From positions 62,001 to 126,000 of the forward strand of contig JABSOW010000008.1 in NCBI GenBank assembly GCA_013215465.1: a stretch of DNA of 64,000 nt, read 5' to 3'. Positions 46,453 through 58,026 of the stretch are shown here, piece after piece; position 1 is the stretch's first letter; every line of letters begins with the position of its first letter. The notes beneath the pieces were generated by a model. That model searched no databases and was not told the origin of the DNA. It saw only the letters and a program-made list of their open reading frames with translations. The stretch is from Colwellia sp. Lineage in GTDB: Bacteria > Pseudomonadota > Gammaproteobacteria > Enterobacterales > Alteromonadaceae. The position numbers and the translations under genes were made by a program.

Positions 46453-47583
46453 ATGACGTACACTACCTTCAATCAGACACCTAACGACGCACTTCTTGAA
46501 CCGATGTTCTTAGGGCAATCAGTAAACGTTTCACGTTACGATGTGCAAAAACACCCTGCTTTTGAAAAACTTATTGAAAAGCAGTTGTCATTTTTTTGGC
46601 GACCTGAAGAAATAGATGTTTCTAAAGATCGTGCTGATTGGCAGTCTTTGACAGTGTCAGAAAGGCACATATTCATATCTAACTTGAAGTATCAAACTCT
46701 GTTAGATAGCATGGCTGCTCGCTCGGTAAACATGGTTTTACTACCATTGGTTTCATTGCCTGAACTAGAGACGTGGGTTGAAACCTGGGCGTTCTCTGAG
46801 ACGATTCATAGCCGTTCATATACCCATATTTTACGTAACCTATTTACAAACCCTAGTGAAGTCTTTGATGACATCATGGTTAATCCTGCTATTTTAAAAC
46901 GTGCAAAGAGTATCGCCAAGTATTTTGATGACGTAATTTTAACGACTCAGTTATTGCAGTCACAAGGTGAAGGCACCTATGAAGTAGAAGGTAAGAGTAT
47001 CGAAGTTACGGAGCGTAAGCTTAAAGAGCGGTTATATTTAGCTATATGCTCGGTGAACGCGCTTGAAGCTATTCGCTTTTATGTAAGCTTTGCTTGTTCG
47101 TTTGCTTTCGCTGAAAGAGAGCTTCTGGAAGGTAATTCAAAAATTATCAAAATGATCGCTCGCGACGAAGCTCTGCATTTAACTGGAACGCAGCACATCT
47201 TAAATATTTGGGCTAGCGGTAAAGATGATCCTGAAATGAAAGAGATATCTCGTGAGTTAAGAGAGCAAGGAAAGCAGATATTTTTAGACGTAGTTGACCA
47301 AGAAAAAGAATGGGCAGATTACTTGTTTAAAGATGGTTCTATGATTGGTCTTAATGCTGCTATTTTAAAGCAATACATTGAATACATCAGTAACCAACGT
47401 ATGACAGCGATTGGTTTTGATGCACCGTTTGACATTAAGAGTAACCCACTCCCTTGGATGAACGCTTATTTGGTTTCTGATAACGTTCAAGTTGCTCCAC
47501 AAGAGTCAGAAATTGTGTCGTACCTTGTTGGACAAGTGGACTCTGCCGTGTCAGCAGACGACTTCGATAATTTTGATTTATAA
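46453..47583 (+). CDS. nrdB: Ribonucleoside-diphosphate reductase class Ia, beta subunit
   Basis: A 376-residue diiron protein. The tyrosyl radical residue is in [12 protein letters not shown], and the metal ligands are in [16 protein letters not shown] and [12 protein letters not shown]. The C-terminal peptide ends DDFDNFDL, which docks NrdA. AAGGA precedes the ATG. It forms the class Ia enzyme with nrdA upstream. The ferredoxin that loads its iron follows after nine bases. Confidence 0.96.
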   Translation: MTYTTFNQTPNDALLEPMFLGQSVNVSRYDVQKHPAFEKLIEKQLSFFWRPEEIDVSKDRADWQSLTVSERHIFISNLKYQTLLDSMAARSVNMVLLPLVSLPELETWVETWAFSETIHSRSYTHILRNLFTNPSEVFDDIMVNPAILKRAKSIAKYFDDVILTTQLLQSQGEGTYEVEGKSIEVTERKLKERLYLAICSVNALEAIRFYVSFACSFAFAERELLEGNSKIIKMIARDEALHLTGTQHILNIWASGKDDPEMKEISRELREQGKQIFLDVVDQEKEWADYLFKDGSMIGLNAAILKQYIEYISNQRMTAIGFDAPFDIKSNPLPWMNAYLVSDNVQVAPQESEIVSYLVGQVDSAVSADDFDNFDL

Positions 47584-47592
47584 CGATTTATC

Positions 47593-47850
47593 TTGAGTGG
47601 CTTTAAAATAAAAATTGAGGGAGGGGGTGAAATTCAATCCCTTCCTGATTCAACCATATTAGAGTCTATCGAGGCTAATGGTATAGAATGCCACTTTCAT
47701 TGCAGAGATGGGTTTTGTGGCGCTTGTCGCTGCTCATTAAAAAAGGGTACTGTTGAATATAAACAGTACCCTTTAGCTTATGTCGGCGACGATGAAATTC
47801 TCACCTGTTGCACCTATCCTACGTCGAATATAGTGATAGAAATAGATTAA
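47593..47850 (+). CDS. 2Fe-2S ferredoxin for NrdB maintenance (YfaE-like)
   Basis: An 85-residue plant-type ferredoxin with cluster Cys in HCRDGFCGACRCSLKKG and the later CCTYP. It follows nrdB by nine bases, as yfaE follows nrdB in E. coli, where it supplies electrons to rebuild the diiron-tyrosyl cofactor. The apparent start is TTG without a clear Shine-Dalgarno, so translation is probably coupled to nrdB. Confidence 0.9.
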   Translation: MSGFKIKIEGGGEIQSLPDSTILESIEANGIECHFHCRDGFCGACRCSLKKGTVEYKQYPLAYVGDDEILTCCTYPTSNIVIEID

Positions 47851-47941
47851 GACTCTTTATTCCCTAAAAGTCCGCTTATACAAGCACTAGATAATAACAT
47901 AACGAACAAAAGGGGAAAGATTTCCCTACCGACAAGCGATT

Positions 47942-48781
47942 TTATTTGCTTAAGTGACTTGCATGAAAGCGTAAGTGATCTTCAATAAAGCTCGAGATGA
48001 AATAGTAACTATGATCATAGCCTTCATGAAGGGTTAACTCCAAAGGATAGTTATTGGTTTTGGCCGCAGCCGCTAATAACTCTGGTTTGAGTTGCTCCAC
48101 TAAAAAATCATCCGCAAGGCCTTGATCAACTTTACCCGGCACGCACTGTGTTGCCTTTTTTATTAACTCGCTAGCATCATGCTTAACCCAATTAACTTTA
48201 TCTTTACCTAGATAAGCAGTAAACGCTTTTTGTCCCCAAGAACAATTCAACGGGTTGCTGATTGGGCTAAATGCTGACATTGACTTATAACGTTCAGGAT
48301 TTAACATCGCTATGGTTAATGCACCATGCCCACCCATCGAGTGCCCAGCAATGGAACGTTTATCTGAAACGGGGAAAGTCGCTTCAATGAGCTCAGGCAA
48401 CTCTTTAACCACATAATCATACATTTGATAATGACGATTCCAAGGCGCTTGCGTAGCATTTACATAAAACCCTGCACCTTGCCCCAAATCATACGCTGCA
48501 TCATCGGCAACATCAGCCCCACGAGGGCTAGTATCTGGTGCAACGATAGCGATACCTAATTCAGCAGCAAACCGTAGCGCACCGGCTTTTTGCATAAAAT
48601 TTTCATCTGTGCATGTTAGACCTGATAGCCAATACAATACGGGAACTTTATTAGCATTTGATGCCTGTGGCGGCAAGTAAATGGCAAAACGCATATCGCA
48701 GTTTACTGTTTTAGCGTAATGGCTGTACTGCTTGTGCCAACCACCGAAGCTTTTATTAATACTTAAATTTTCTATTGTCAT
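47942..48781 (-). CDS. fghA: S-formylglutathione hydrolase
   Basis: A 279-residue esterase-D-family alpha/beta hydrolase. The nucleophile elbow is SIAGHSMGGHGALTIAM with the catalytic Ser, the Asp/His come from the C-terminal half (LHEGYDHSYYFISSFIEDH), and LPVLYWLSGLTCTDENFMQK-like residues mark the oxyanion side. It hydrolyses S-formylglutathione to formate and glutathione, the second step of formaldehyde detoxification. GGAG lies just before the ATG; adhC is 61 bases upstream. Confidence 0.95.
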   Translation of the reverse strand: MTIENLSINKSFGGWHKQYSHYAKTVNCDMRFAIYLPPQASNANKVPVLYWLSGLTCTDENFMQKAGALRFAAELGIAIVAPDTSPRGADVADDAAYDLGQGAGFYVNATQAPWNRHYQMYDYVVKELPELIEATFPVSDKRSIAGHSMGGHGALTIAMLNPERYKSMSAFSPISNPLNCSWGQKAFTAYLGKDKVNWVKHDASELIKKATQCVPGKVDQGLADDFLVEQLKPELLAAAAKTNNYPLELTLHEGYDHSYYFISSFIEDHLRFHASHLSK

Positions 48782-48842
48782 ATTAAGACTCCAAAGTATC
48801 GCCCCATGGCTTTACAGCATTATGGGGCAACAGGATTAACGT

Positions 48843-49985
<1,143 letters not shown>

Positions 49986-50230
49986 TTATATTAATAAACT
50001 TTAATTGGTTATTGAGCCTAGGCTATAAGTCTAGACCAGTAAATGAACTTCAATGTGGTAATGCGATTAAACCGTAATTACTTTAATTTATGAGCGCTGA
50101 TAAAACTTTCTCGAAATCACTCATTGCTTGGCTATGCCACATCATGTTGCCTTTATAGGGTGCATTATATCTATTTCTAAAATAATGATAATATAGTGTT
50201 TTGGTAAATAACTTTTACATATAGGTAACA

Positions 50231-51100
50231 ATGATGCAGTGGCAAGGTATTAGTGAGTTTGTTAGCGTTGCAGAAACAGAAAGTTTTACACAAGCATCAA
50301 AAAAATTAGCTATATCAACCGCCCAAGTTAGTCGTCAGGTTAGTGTGTTAGAACAACGGCTTAATATTAAGCTTTTCTATCGAACCACTCGTAAGGTATC
50401 ACTTACGGAAGAAGGGAAAATTTTTTATCAACACTGCCGTGGTGTACTTGATGGACTAGATGCGGCTGAAAGAGCTGTGACTAATTTACAATCGAAACCT
50501 CAAGGGAAAATAAAATTAACGGCTCCGGTTACCTACGGTGAACAACAGATTTTGCCTTTGGTAAATAATTTTATGACGCAATATAACAATATTGAAATTA
50601 CGGCCTATTTAAGTAATCAACAAGTCGACTTAGTTGATGAAGGCTATGATCTCGCTATTCGTTTAGGTAAATTAAGTGATTCTTCTATGATGGCAAAAAA
50701 GTTAGCTGAGCGAACAAACTATGTTTGTGCATCGCCTGCTTATTTAGCTAAACATGGTATACCTCACTCGTTGTCTGAACTTGATAAGCATAGCTGTCTG
50801 TTAGGCACACGCGATTATTGGCATTTTAATGATGCCAATAAGGAAAAAAATATCCGTGTTTCGGGAAAGTTACGCTGTAATAGTGGTTTTGGCTTGGTTG
50901 ACGCGGCATTAAAAGGCTTAGGAATAGTGCAATTGCCCGATTACTACATTAAAGAACATCTAAACAATGGTCGCTTGATCACATTGTTGGACAATTATAA
51001 AGCGCCTGATGAAGGGATTTGGGCCATTTATCCACAAAACCGTCATCTTTCGCCCAAAATAAAATTATTGGTAGAGTACTTATTAACACATTTATCATAA
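50231..51100 (+). CDS. LysR-family transcriptional regulator
   Basis: A 289-residue LysR protein. The N-terminal winged HTH (VAETESFTQASKKLAISTAQ, VSRQVSVLEQRLNIKLFYRT) is followed by a periplasmic-binding-like effector domain. The start is one of two adjacent ATGs behind AGGT. It stands divergent to frmA-fghA and is the natural candidate to control them, presumably through the 257-base gap. The effector is not evident. Confidence 0.9.
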   Translation: MMQWQGISEFVSVAETESFTQASKKLAISTAQVSRQVSVLEQRLNIKLFYRTTRKVSLTEEGKIFYQHCRGVLDGLDAAERAVTNLQSKPQGKIKLTAPVTYGEQQILPLVNNFMTQYNNIEITAYLSNQQVDLVDEGYDLAIRLGKLSDSSMMAKKLAERTNYVCASPAYLAKHGIPHSLSELDKHSCLLGTRDYWHFNDANKEKNIRVSGKLRCNSGFGLVDAALKGLGIVQLPDYYIKEHLNNGRLITLLDNYKAPDEGIWAIYPQNRHLSPKIKLLVEYLLTHLS

Positions 51101-51135
51101 GTGTAGAGCCTGTAAATAGGGGCGTTATTATATTA

Positions 51136-51295
51136 GGGTCTGTTGATCTTTCGCGCTTAAATTTTGTTCGAGATAAAAGCGTTTTAATCGCGGCGAGTAG
51201 TGTGTAGCCTAGTCATTCTAAGCAAATACTACTCAACAATGAGTAAAATGCTTTTAGCCGAATCCTTCGGACAATCTCGAAAGTTCAACAGACCC
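51136..51295. mobile_element. 160-bp MITE with TA target duplication
   Basis: Terminal inverted repeats GGGTCTGTTGATCTTTCG and the complement of CGAAAGTTCAACAGACCC differ at one position. The element is flanked by TA on both sides (51134-51135 and 51296-51297), as for IS630/Tc1-type insertions. It lies three bases after the hybrid kinase stop codon. It has no coding capacity. Confidence 0.85.
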
Positions 51296-51300
51296 TAGAA

Positions 51301-53481
51301 TCATTTCACTAAAAAATCAGCTAATTCTTTCGAGTTAAATGGCTTTCTTAACACTGGATATTCCCAACTTCGATCTTCAATCGCGATATATCCACTAATA
51401 GAATATACTTTTACTTTAGAAAATTTTGTCTTCACCATATTAACTGCCTCACGGCCAGTGAGATCAGGTAATATCATGTCGGTAATAAAGATATCAAAGT
51501 ATGCTTCACTATCAAGAACATCAATTAACTCTGCTTTAGTATTTGCCATAACGACGTGCGCACCTTTACTTTCAAGAAATAACACCACAAATTCTGCAAT
51601 GCTTATTTCGTCATCTAACACTAATATTCGTTTACCAATAAGTTTTGAGTAATCCCCTATGTGCTGTGCCGATACAAAGCGTTGCTCTAATTCTTTACAC
51701 TTCAAAATTAGCGTAAAGTGCGCACCACCAAGTTCACTTGTGCCTTCCACTTGAATTTGGCCATTATGTTTGTACATAGTGTTATATACATTAGCTAAGC
51801 CAATACCATTACCTTTATTAACTGATTTTGAACTATAAAAAGGATCAAATATTTTGGTCAAATTTTCCTTAAGTATACCTATACCACTGTCTTTGACATG
51901 TATCTCTAAGCGATTATTTTGCGCTAGGTTCACTGAAATATTTATTTTACCACTTAAACTTTTTTCTTGAATAGCATCCTGCGCATTAAGGACTAGATTA
52001 AGTAAAATATTAATAAACTCGCCTTGAGGAAAATTAATAATGCAATGAATAGGTGAAAAGTCAAAATTGATATTAATAGTGCTTAACAACAATTGCTTAA
52101 ATAAATATTGGTTATCTTTAATCTCTTGAATTGGATCAAAGTTCACCACTTTAATGGTTGGTTTACGGGTAAACGCTAATAAACGTTCAGTAACACTTTT
52201 TCCCTTATCAATAGCATTTTTAACCCGTTCAATATAAGTTGAAATATCTTTCTCGCCGCGAGAAAATTTTAATTCCAACATTTCAATAGCGCCTAACGCT
52301 ACCCCTAATACATTGTTTATATCATGGGAAACATTACCAAAAGTATTACCTAGCAAAGCTAAGCGATTAGAAATAATTTGTTGTTGCTCCTGACGAAATT
52401 TATCCGTTACATTTTCAACTATCCAAATATAAATACCCTCTTCAGCTTCATAAGTTACTGATAAATCGAATACACTGTTATATTTATCAAAACTAACATT
52501 TGTGTGTTTTATCTGCCCTTTTTCCATGGCTTTCTTTTTATAAGCTATATATTCAGTAATACTAAAATTAATATAATTAAATAATACTGAGCTGGCATTA
52601 TCATGGTGTGGCGAAATATCTTGATAAACAACATTGTCATTATCATCAATAAAAAAAATAGGCACTTTAATCGTTAAATTTACCATTGCTAACAATTTTA
52701 ACTTTTCAAAAATATCCTCTTGACGAGTAATGTCTTTCATTACCCCAAAAATGGCTTGCTCTTTACCTTCTGAGTCATGCTCAATTTCAGCAATTATTTC
52801 AAGTTTAACCTTGTCACCGTTTAGCTTTTTAATGCAACTTTTCAAGTAGAATGGCTTTAACTCATTGATAGCTTGTTTAATTTTATTGGTAAATAAGAAC
52901 CTATCTTTATCAATAAATAAGCTGGTAACACGATCAAGCGTTGGCGTGAACAATGCTTCATCTACCCCATACATACGATATAGTTCAGGTGACCAAGTAA
53001 GTGATTTATCTTTTAGATCATAACGCCAGTATCCTGAATGACTGACTTTTTCAGTAAGAGTTAACCAGTCATGTTGTTTTTTCAACTGAGTATGCATTTT
53101 TTTACTATCAGTAATATTTTTAACACTACCTAACATTAAACTCGCTCGATTACCTTTATATTCAATAACTTTCGCAACAGAACGTACCCAAATAATCTTT
53201 TCTTCTTTGGTTGTTAGCGAATATGAAAGATCAACATTATCAATTTCCCCCTTAAGGTGACGCTGTATTTGATAATAAATTTCGTTTAAGTCTTTTTGTA
53301 CTAAATGCTTAGACCAAAATTCTCTAGAATCTTTATATGCTTTGCTTTTATAGCCTAATAATCTCATTAATTGAGCAGAATAAAAAACGGTATCTTGCTC
53401 AAGATCCCATTCCCAATAAGCTTCACCTAGCCCTTCTAATATTTTGTGGGTATGACTAAAACTGAGTGAACGTGGTTTCAA
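51301..53481 (-). CDS. Hybrid PAS sensor histidine kinase with receiver domain
   Basis: A 726-residue cytoplasmic kinase. Three PAS-type domains (about 10-125, 135-255 and 260-365) precede an H-box (FGNVSHDINNVLGVALG, His386). The ATPase domain has the N-box LNLVLNAQDAI and G-boxes DSGIGI and GNGIGLANV. A C-terminal receiver follows (about 635-726, LVLDDEISIAE, TDMILPDLTG). The start is TTG at 53481, overlapping the upstream response-regulator stop by four bases. No membrane helix is seen, so it senses a cytoplasmic cue. It ends the chemosensory cluster, possibly feeding the PP2C/STAS branch. Confidence 0.88.
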   Translation of the reverse strand: MKPRSLSFSHTHKILEGLGEAYWEWDLEQDTVFYSAQLMRLLGYKSKAYKDSREFWSKHLVQKDLNEIYYQIQRHLKGEIDNVDLSYSLTTKEEKIIWVRSVAKVIEYKGNRASLMLGSVKNITDSKKMHTQLKKQHDWLTLTEKVSHSGYWRYDLKDKSLTWSPELYRMYGVDEALFTPTLDRVTSLFIDKDRFLFTNKIKQAINELKPFYLKSCIKKLNGDKVKLEIIAEIEHDSEGKEQAIFGVMKDITRQEDIFEKLKLLAMVNLTIKVPIFFIDDNDNVVYQDISPHHDNASSVLFNYINFSITEYIAYKKKAMEKGQIKHTNVSFDKYNSVFDLSVTYEAEEGIYIWIVENVTDKFRQEQQQIISNRLALLGNTFGNVSHDINNVLGVALGAIEMLELKFSRGEKDISTYIERVKNAIDKGKSVTERLLAFTRKPTIKVVNFDPIQEIKDNQYLFKQLLLSTININFDFSPIHCIINFPQGEFINILLNLVLNAQDAIQEKSLSGKINISVNLAQNNRLEIHVKDSGIGILKENLTKIFDPFYSSKSVNKGNGIGLANVYNTMYKHNGQIQVEGTSELGGAHFTLILKCKELEQRFVSAQHIGDYSKLIGKRILVLDDEISIAEFVVLFLESKGAHVVMANTKAELIDVLDSEAYFDIFITDMILPDLTGREAVNMVKTKFSKVKVYSISGYIAIEDRSWEYPVLRKPFNSKELADFLVK

Positions 53482-54638
53482 AATAATTCATCCTCATCGT
53501 CAAGTTCATTAATATCCAACTCTTGCTCTTTACTCAGCGTTTGTAGTTGGTCTACGCTTATTAACGCATTATCTAATAACTGAATGACTTCTAAAAAGTT
53601 AACGTCATCTTGGCTATGTTTTTTCAATGCATTATGAACTAGCTCAGTTAAGTATTCTTCTTGTTCCATATTCAAATCTAAAACATGAAAACTAAAACCA
53701 ATTTTTTGCACTATTTCATTCATAACTTCTTGCTGATGATGTTTTGAAATTTCAACCATTTTCTTAGTAGAGTTAACAGCTTGTTTTATTTGCTGCTGTA
53801 CTGTAACTAAAGAATCTTTATAAGCAATGAACGCCATTCTAGCGCCTACACATTCAATAACAGAGGCTAAAGCATCAATAAAAATATCGGTATCAACCGT
53901 TCCTTGTTCTAAATTAAGAATAAAAATAGAAACTTGTGGATGATTAAAAATAGTACGATCGCCAAATTGATACAACCTCGGCTTCACCTTGAGTAACTCC
54001 ATTACTTCAATTTCGACCGGAGAACACAATCCTTTTTGAGCACTAAAAAATAAAGGCTTTTCATTTAGCGGGTAAAAGGCGATACAGCCGTGTAACCCCA
54101 TACTGTAAAAATATGAAAACACCTCATCTCTAATATGCTCGTATGTCATGCAATGATTAAGTTTAGAAGTAAGTTGCATACAACTACCATATTTAGATGC
54201 CTGCGCCATTGAGATATTAATAACATTTTCTTTGGACTTTATTTCTTTTTCAAAATGATGGATTTTATCTTGATAAGCAATTAAGTGTGCTAATTTGCTA
54301 TGTAGGGTTAATAAGGAGATAGGTTTAGCAAGAAAATCATCCGCGCCACACTCTAAACCTTTAAGTATGGCTTCTTCGGTAGCAAGCCCTGAGTACAGCA
54401 CAAAAGATGTCGGTGAGTTATCAATTTTTTGTTGTAATAGAATCCAATCGGAACCTTTATCATCACCAATATTTTCATCGACTAAAGCAATATCAAAATT
54501 TATTTTCTCTTTTAATAAGTCATTAGCAACAGTAAGGTTATTTGCACATTTAACCTCATAATCATCCTCTAGACTTTCGGCTAAAAGCTGCAAATATTCT
54601 AAATCATCGTCTATGATCAATAAATTATGCTTTTTCAT
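53478..54638 (-). CDS. Response regulator with C-terminal unassigned domain
   Basis: A 386-residue protein. The receiver domain (about 1-125) has LLIIDDDLEYLQ with the acidic pocket, DIALVDENIGD with the phospho-Asp region, and LYSGLA and KPIS. The remaining about 250 residues are helical with no recognised output domain; a GAF-like fold is possible around 150-290. It ends EDELF, a tail similar to those of CheD and the MCP-like protein of this cluster. AAGGA lies nine bases before the ATG. It is coupled to the hybrid kinase downstream. Confidence 0.82.
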   Translation of the reverse strand: MKKHNLLIIDDDLEYLQLLAESLEDDYEVKCANNLTVANDLLKEKINFDIALVDENIGDDKGSDWILLQQKIDNSPTSFVLYSGLATEEAILKGLECGADDFLAKPISLLTLHSKLAHLIAYQDKIHHFEKEIKSKENVINISMAQASKYGSCMQLTSKLNHCMTYEHIRDEVFSYFYSMGLHGCIAFYPLNEKPLFFSAQKGLCSPVEIEVMELLKVKPRLYQFGDRTIFNHPQVSIFILNLEQGTVDTDIFIDALASVIECVGARMAFIAYKDSLVTVQQQIKQAVNSTKKMVEISKHHQQEVMNEIVQKIGFSFHVLDLNMEQEEYLTELVHNALKKHSQDDVNFLEVIQLLDNALISVDQLQTLSKEQELDINELDDEDELF

Positions 54639-54706
54639 TGTTACTTATCCTTGTTTTACTAACTCAAATCCTAATTAAATGTTTATCGTTCGTTGTTGAA
54701 TACAAT

Positions 54707-56461
54707 TTAGTGCTGAGTGTTATACCAAACATAACTAGCCTCAACAAAAGTACCATTTTCTTGGTAGTCTAAAGTGTCGCAAAGTTGGTTTACTAGCTCT
54801 ATCCCTCGACCACTTAGCTTAATACCTTCATTTTGTGCGAGGCTATTGTTTTTCAGTACGTTATAAATATCAAAACCTTGGCCACTATCTTTGACATTAA
54901 TCTGCATTTTTCCGCCTTGTTCAAATGGAAAATAACTCAATTCAATGCTAATAAATTCTTGTTTTCTATTACTGAAACTAAGCTTTTCAAGACGCTTTGA
55001 ACGTTCTTTAAAATATTGACTAAAGCCGTCAACAGATTCTTTTAATGATGAATCAAGCTCTAACACTCCGTGATCTAAAGCATTAATAAAAAGTTCGGTT
55101 AAAATAGTATATAGACTGTGCCAATGCTCTCCTGCTCCCTCAATATCATTTATTTGATTCATAATAATAGGTATGGGGTTTACTGTAGAAAGTAATTTAT
55201 CGGTAAGTATTAAGTGCCACGACCACGTTGGAGAAACATCATAAAAAGCACATTCAGAGGTGTAAGTTTCTGGAATATGAACTTGGTTTATTTGATTATC
55301 TTGTAAATTATCCTGCCAGCCAGAGCATGGTATATCTACTAGAGATATATCATCTTCTTGCGACATACTAGCGCAAAATTGTTTAAGACTAGTTAACACA
55401 TTAGTCGCAATGTCATTATTAAGCATGCCAATTTTAGCTGCATTTTCAAAGTGTGATATGCCATATTCTTCACCCTGCTCATTTCTAACCTCAATAATAC
55501 CATCAGTGATCAAGACAAGATGTTCATTAGCTTCAATAGAAACAACAATAAGTTCAACATCAGTGAGTAGCTTAGACAAAATACCCAATGGCGGGTGAAT
55601 TGAAGGAAAGTGGTGTTTTATTGCGGCAGACTCAGAAAAAACATAACCATCTGGTAGGCCTGCATTAAACACATATGCAGATTTATCATGCTCAGAAATA
55701 CAAACAAAACAAGCGGAAAAAAACAAATCATTAGGAAGTAAATGATATAATTGGCGATTTATTTGCGCAACAATATCAAGTAAAGAAAAACCTTTCCTTG
55801 TCATTACCCTAAAAGTTTCAGTAACGGGTATTGCACCAATGGAGGCACGCAAACCGTGACCCGTAAAATCACCTAACAACACATGTAGGTCTCCATTAGG
55901 ACATAAGGAAGACAGTTGTATATCACCACTAAAAATAGTAGCCGCTTGCTTAATTACCCCTATTTTATCTAAAGCAAAATTTCTTGATTCGATAACATCT
56001 GATATCATTTTTTCAGCAAGTTCGGCATCTTGTTGCTGTTCTTTTTGTAAATCCTTGACTTGCTGGTATAAATCACTTATCCGCTGAATAGATTTTATTT
56101 TCGCTTTAAAAACTTGTGGTGAAAAGGGTCTAATCAAAATGCTATCGCCACCTGCATCAACACTATCAATAAATGCCTGCTCAGTAGCCATACTGGTAAT
56201 AAATATCAATGGTGCTAAGCTGTCACCTGAAAATCCCTTTATTTGCCGAGCAGCTTCATAGCCATCCATTACTGGCATATTTATATCCATCAACACGAGG
56301 TCAGGCTCATGCTTTATGTATTGTTTAACGCCACAAGCACCGTCGTTGGCGATAATAACTTCATAGCCCTCTTCCTTTAGTAAAGTAGAAAGCATCGCAC
56401 ATTGAGAGCTCGAATCATCAACAACAAGTGCTTTTTTTTGTTGTGAACTATATTCTTTCAT
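54707..56461 (-). CDS. Receiver-PP2C phosphatase-HATPase protein (RsbU/RsbW-like)
   Basis: A 584-residue protein with three parts. The receiver (about 8-130) has ALVVDDSSSQ, DLVLMDINMPVMDGYEA and the Lys/Thr contacts. A coiled coil (about 135-165) leads into a PP2C/SpoIIE phosphatase (about 170-385, LLGDFTGHGLRASIGAIPV, DDISLVDIP). A C-terminal GHKL anti-sigma-type ATPase (about 430-584, ILTELFINALDHGVLEL, DSGQGFD, GRGIELVNQL) follows. It likely controls the phosphorylation of the STAS protein encoded just upstream. This layout is common in partner-switching systems linked to biofilm and chemosensing. Confidence 0.88.
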   Translation of the reverse strand: MKEYSSQQKKALVVDDSSSQCAMLSTLLKEEGYEVIIANDGACGVKQYIKHEPDLVLMDINMPVMDGYEAARQIKGFSGDSLAPLIFITSMATEQAFIDSVDAGGDSILIRPFSPQVFKAKIKSIQRISDLYQQVKDLQKEQQQDAELAEKMISDVIESRNFALDKIGVIKQAATIFSGDIQLSSLCPNGDLHVLLGDFTGHGLRASIGAIPVTETFRVMTRKGFSLLDIVAQINRQLYHLLPNDLFFSACFVCISEHDKSAYVFNAGLPDGYVFSESAAIKHHFPSIHPPLGILSKLLTDVELIVVSIEANEHLVLITDGIIEVRNEQGEEYGISHFENAAKIGMLNNDIATNVLTSLKQFCASMSQEDDISLVDIPCSGWQDNLQDNQINQVHIPETYTSECAFYDVSPTWSWHLILTDKLLSTVNPIPIIMNQINDIEGAGEHWHSLYTILTELFINALDHGVLELDSSLKESVDGFSQYFKERSKRLEKLSFSNRKQEFISIELSYFPFEQGGKMQINVKDSGQGFDIYNVLKNNSLAQNEGIKLSGRGIELVNQLCDTLDYQENGTFVEASYVWYNTQH

Positions 56462-56482
56462 ATCAAAACCAACCCAAAGAGT

Positions 56483-56791
56483 TTAACGTTCTATGGTCAT
56501 TAAACGATGAAATTGAGCTATTGTTAAAATTTTATTAACCGTATCACTTGGATTTAAAATAACCAATGTACCTTCATACATATCTACATGATCTTTCAAT
56601 AACAAAATCATACCTAAGGCTGAGCTATCCATATACTCGGTTTGACTTAAATCTAGTGCATAATTAAATTTTTTAGTTGTACATTGACTATAAGCATCAC
56701 GAAATTGTTGGTGTAAAGAAAAATCAAAGCGCTCATTAACAACAATGTTAATTTTATTATCTTCTTGTGAAATATTGCTACTTACTGACAT
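56483..56791 (-). CDS. STAS-domain anti-sigma factor antagonist-like protein
   Basis: A 102-residue single STAS domain. The phosphoacceptor Ser is in LSQTEYMDSSALGMILLLKD (about residues 47-66), as in SpoIIAA. GGGAG precedes the ATG. It lies 21 bases upstream of the PP2C/HATPase gene, its probable regulator: the ATPase part would phosphorylate the Ser and the PP2C part would remove the phosphate. Confidence 0.9.
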   Translation of the reverse strand: MSVSSNISQEDNKINIVVNERFDFSLHQQFRDAYSQCTTKKFNYALDLSQTEYMDSSALGMILLLKDHVDMYEGTLVILNPSDTVNKILTIAQFHRLMTIER

Positions 56792-56829
56792 ATATTTTCT
56801 CCCTAAAAACTTCTCTTAAAGTTAAAGCA

Positions 56830-58026
56830 CTAAAATAAATCTATTTCACCTTCTGTCATCGATATTTGTTTAACACTACGTGCTTTTTCCGCTTGTTTAG
56901 TTTGATGATAAATTTCTTGGCATTTATCTTTCAGCACCATCAGCTGTTGATGCACCAATTTTTGATCATTCTGCTCAAAGCTAATTAATACATCACTGAT
57001 CGCCTGTATACTTTGAACATTTTCATGCAACGAATGTAGTGATTGCCTGGTTAAATCTTCAAATTGTAATGAACGTACGCCAAGCGCTACAGCATCATTA
57101 ATTTTCGGTGCTAATATTGCTAATTCTTCAACGCTGGCGAAGGTGTGTTTATTAACTTTTTCAACATGTGTCATCATCTCAGACATTTTATCTTTAGCTT
57201 CCAAGGTTGAGGTCATGTCTGCAGACGCCATTTGCTCAACTGAATCCCGTAATTTAGCGATAATTTCTTTAGCATTGCTTATTTCATTTCGAATATCTTG
57301 ATTCAGCTCCGTAGAGCCCACTGACAAGGAACGTACTTCGTTCGCAACTACCGCAAAACCTCTTCCTGCCTCACCTGCTCGTGCCGCTTCAATCGCTGCG
57401 TTTAGCGCTAATAAGTTAGTTTGAGTTGCTAACCCCTCAACTTGAGCTAATAGATTAAATATACTGTCAAACTGCGTAACCATCTCATCGGTATAACACA
57501 GTGTTTGAAGACTTTGCTTACTAGTATTAATGATGACTTTAACGAAGCCTTCTAAGGTTGTATTAGCGTGGCTAACAAATGATTCTAAGGTGGGGTTTTC
57601 ATCATTTTCATCAAGCGAACTTGAGTTTTTTATTAATGATAGAATCATATTTTGCTGTTCACCACTCAAACCTTGTAAGTATTTAAAGCTTTCTGAAATA
57701 CCGGTAACCGCTTCCTCAACTAATGATTTTGTCCGGTTAAGTTCCTTTTCAATAATATCTATCTCTTGATGCAAAAATTGTTGTAATTCAAAAATAACCT
57801 CATGAATTAACACATCATCTACATCAGACATTTGCTTATTATTATTCGAAGAAGCTGATGAATTTATTTTCTCTTTTTCTTGTTGATATAAAGAAAATGT
57901 CATAAAACCTAATAAATATAATTGCGCCAGATAAAACAATAAATCACTTTGTAACCACAATTGATTTACTATTAATAAGACACTGAGGCTACCCGCGAGC
58001 CATAGCATATTTTTACTGGCGAGCAT
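56830..58026 (-). CDS. Membrane-anchored MCP-like chemotaxis signalling protein
   Basis: A 398-residue protein. Two N-terminal membrane helices (about 6-45) carry almost no periplasmic loop. A cytoplasmic coiled-coil follows with the receptor tip core [20 protein letters not shown], then [20 protein letters not shown]. There is no HAMP or sensor domain. The C-terminus ends EGEIDLF. A strong AAGGAGG precedes the ATG, which overlaps the cheB stop by 14 bases. It likely senses membrane or energy state, or acts with the soluble receptor of the cluster. Confidence 0.86.
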   Translation of the reverse strand: MLASKNMLWLAGSLSVLLIVNQLWLQSDLLFYLAQLYLLGFMTFSLYQQEKEKINSSASSNNNKQMSDVDDVLIHEVIFELQQFLHQEIDIIEKELNRTKSLVEEAVTGISESFKYLQGLSGEQQNMILSLIKNSSSLDENDENPTLESFVSHANTTLEGFVKVIINTSKQSLQTLCYTDEMVTQFDSIFNLLAQVEGLATQTNLLALNAAIEAARAGEAGRGFAVVANEVRSLSVGSTELNQDIRNEISNAKEIIAKLRDSVEQMASADMTSTLEAKDKMSEMMTHVEKVNKHTFASVEELAILAPKINDAVALGVRSLQFEDLTRQSLHSLHENVQSIQAISDVLISFEQNDQKLVHQQLMVLKDKCQEIYHQTKQAEKARSVKQISMTEGEIDLF

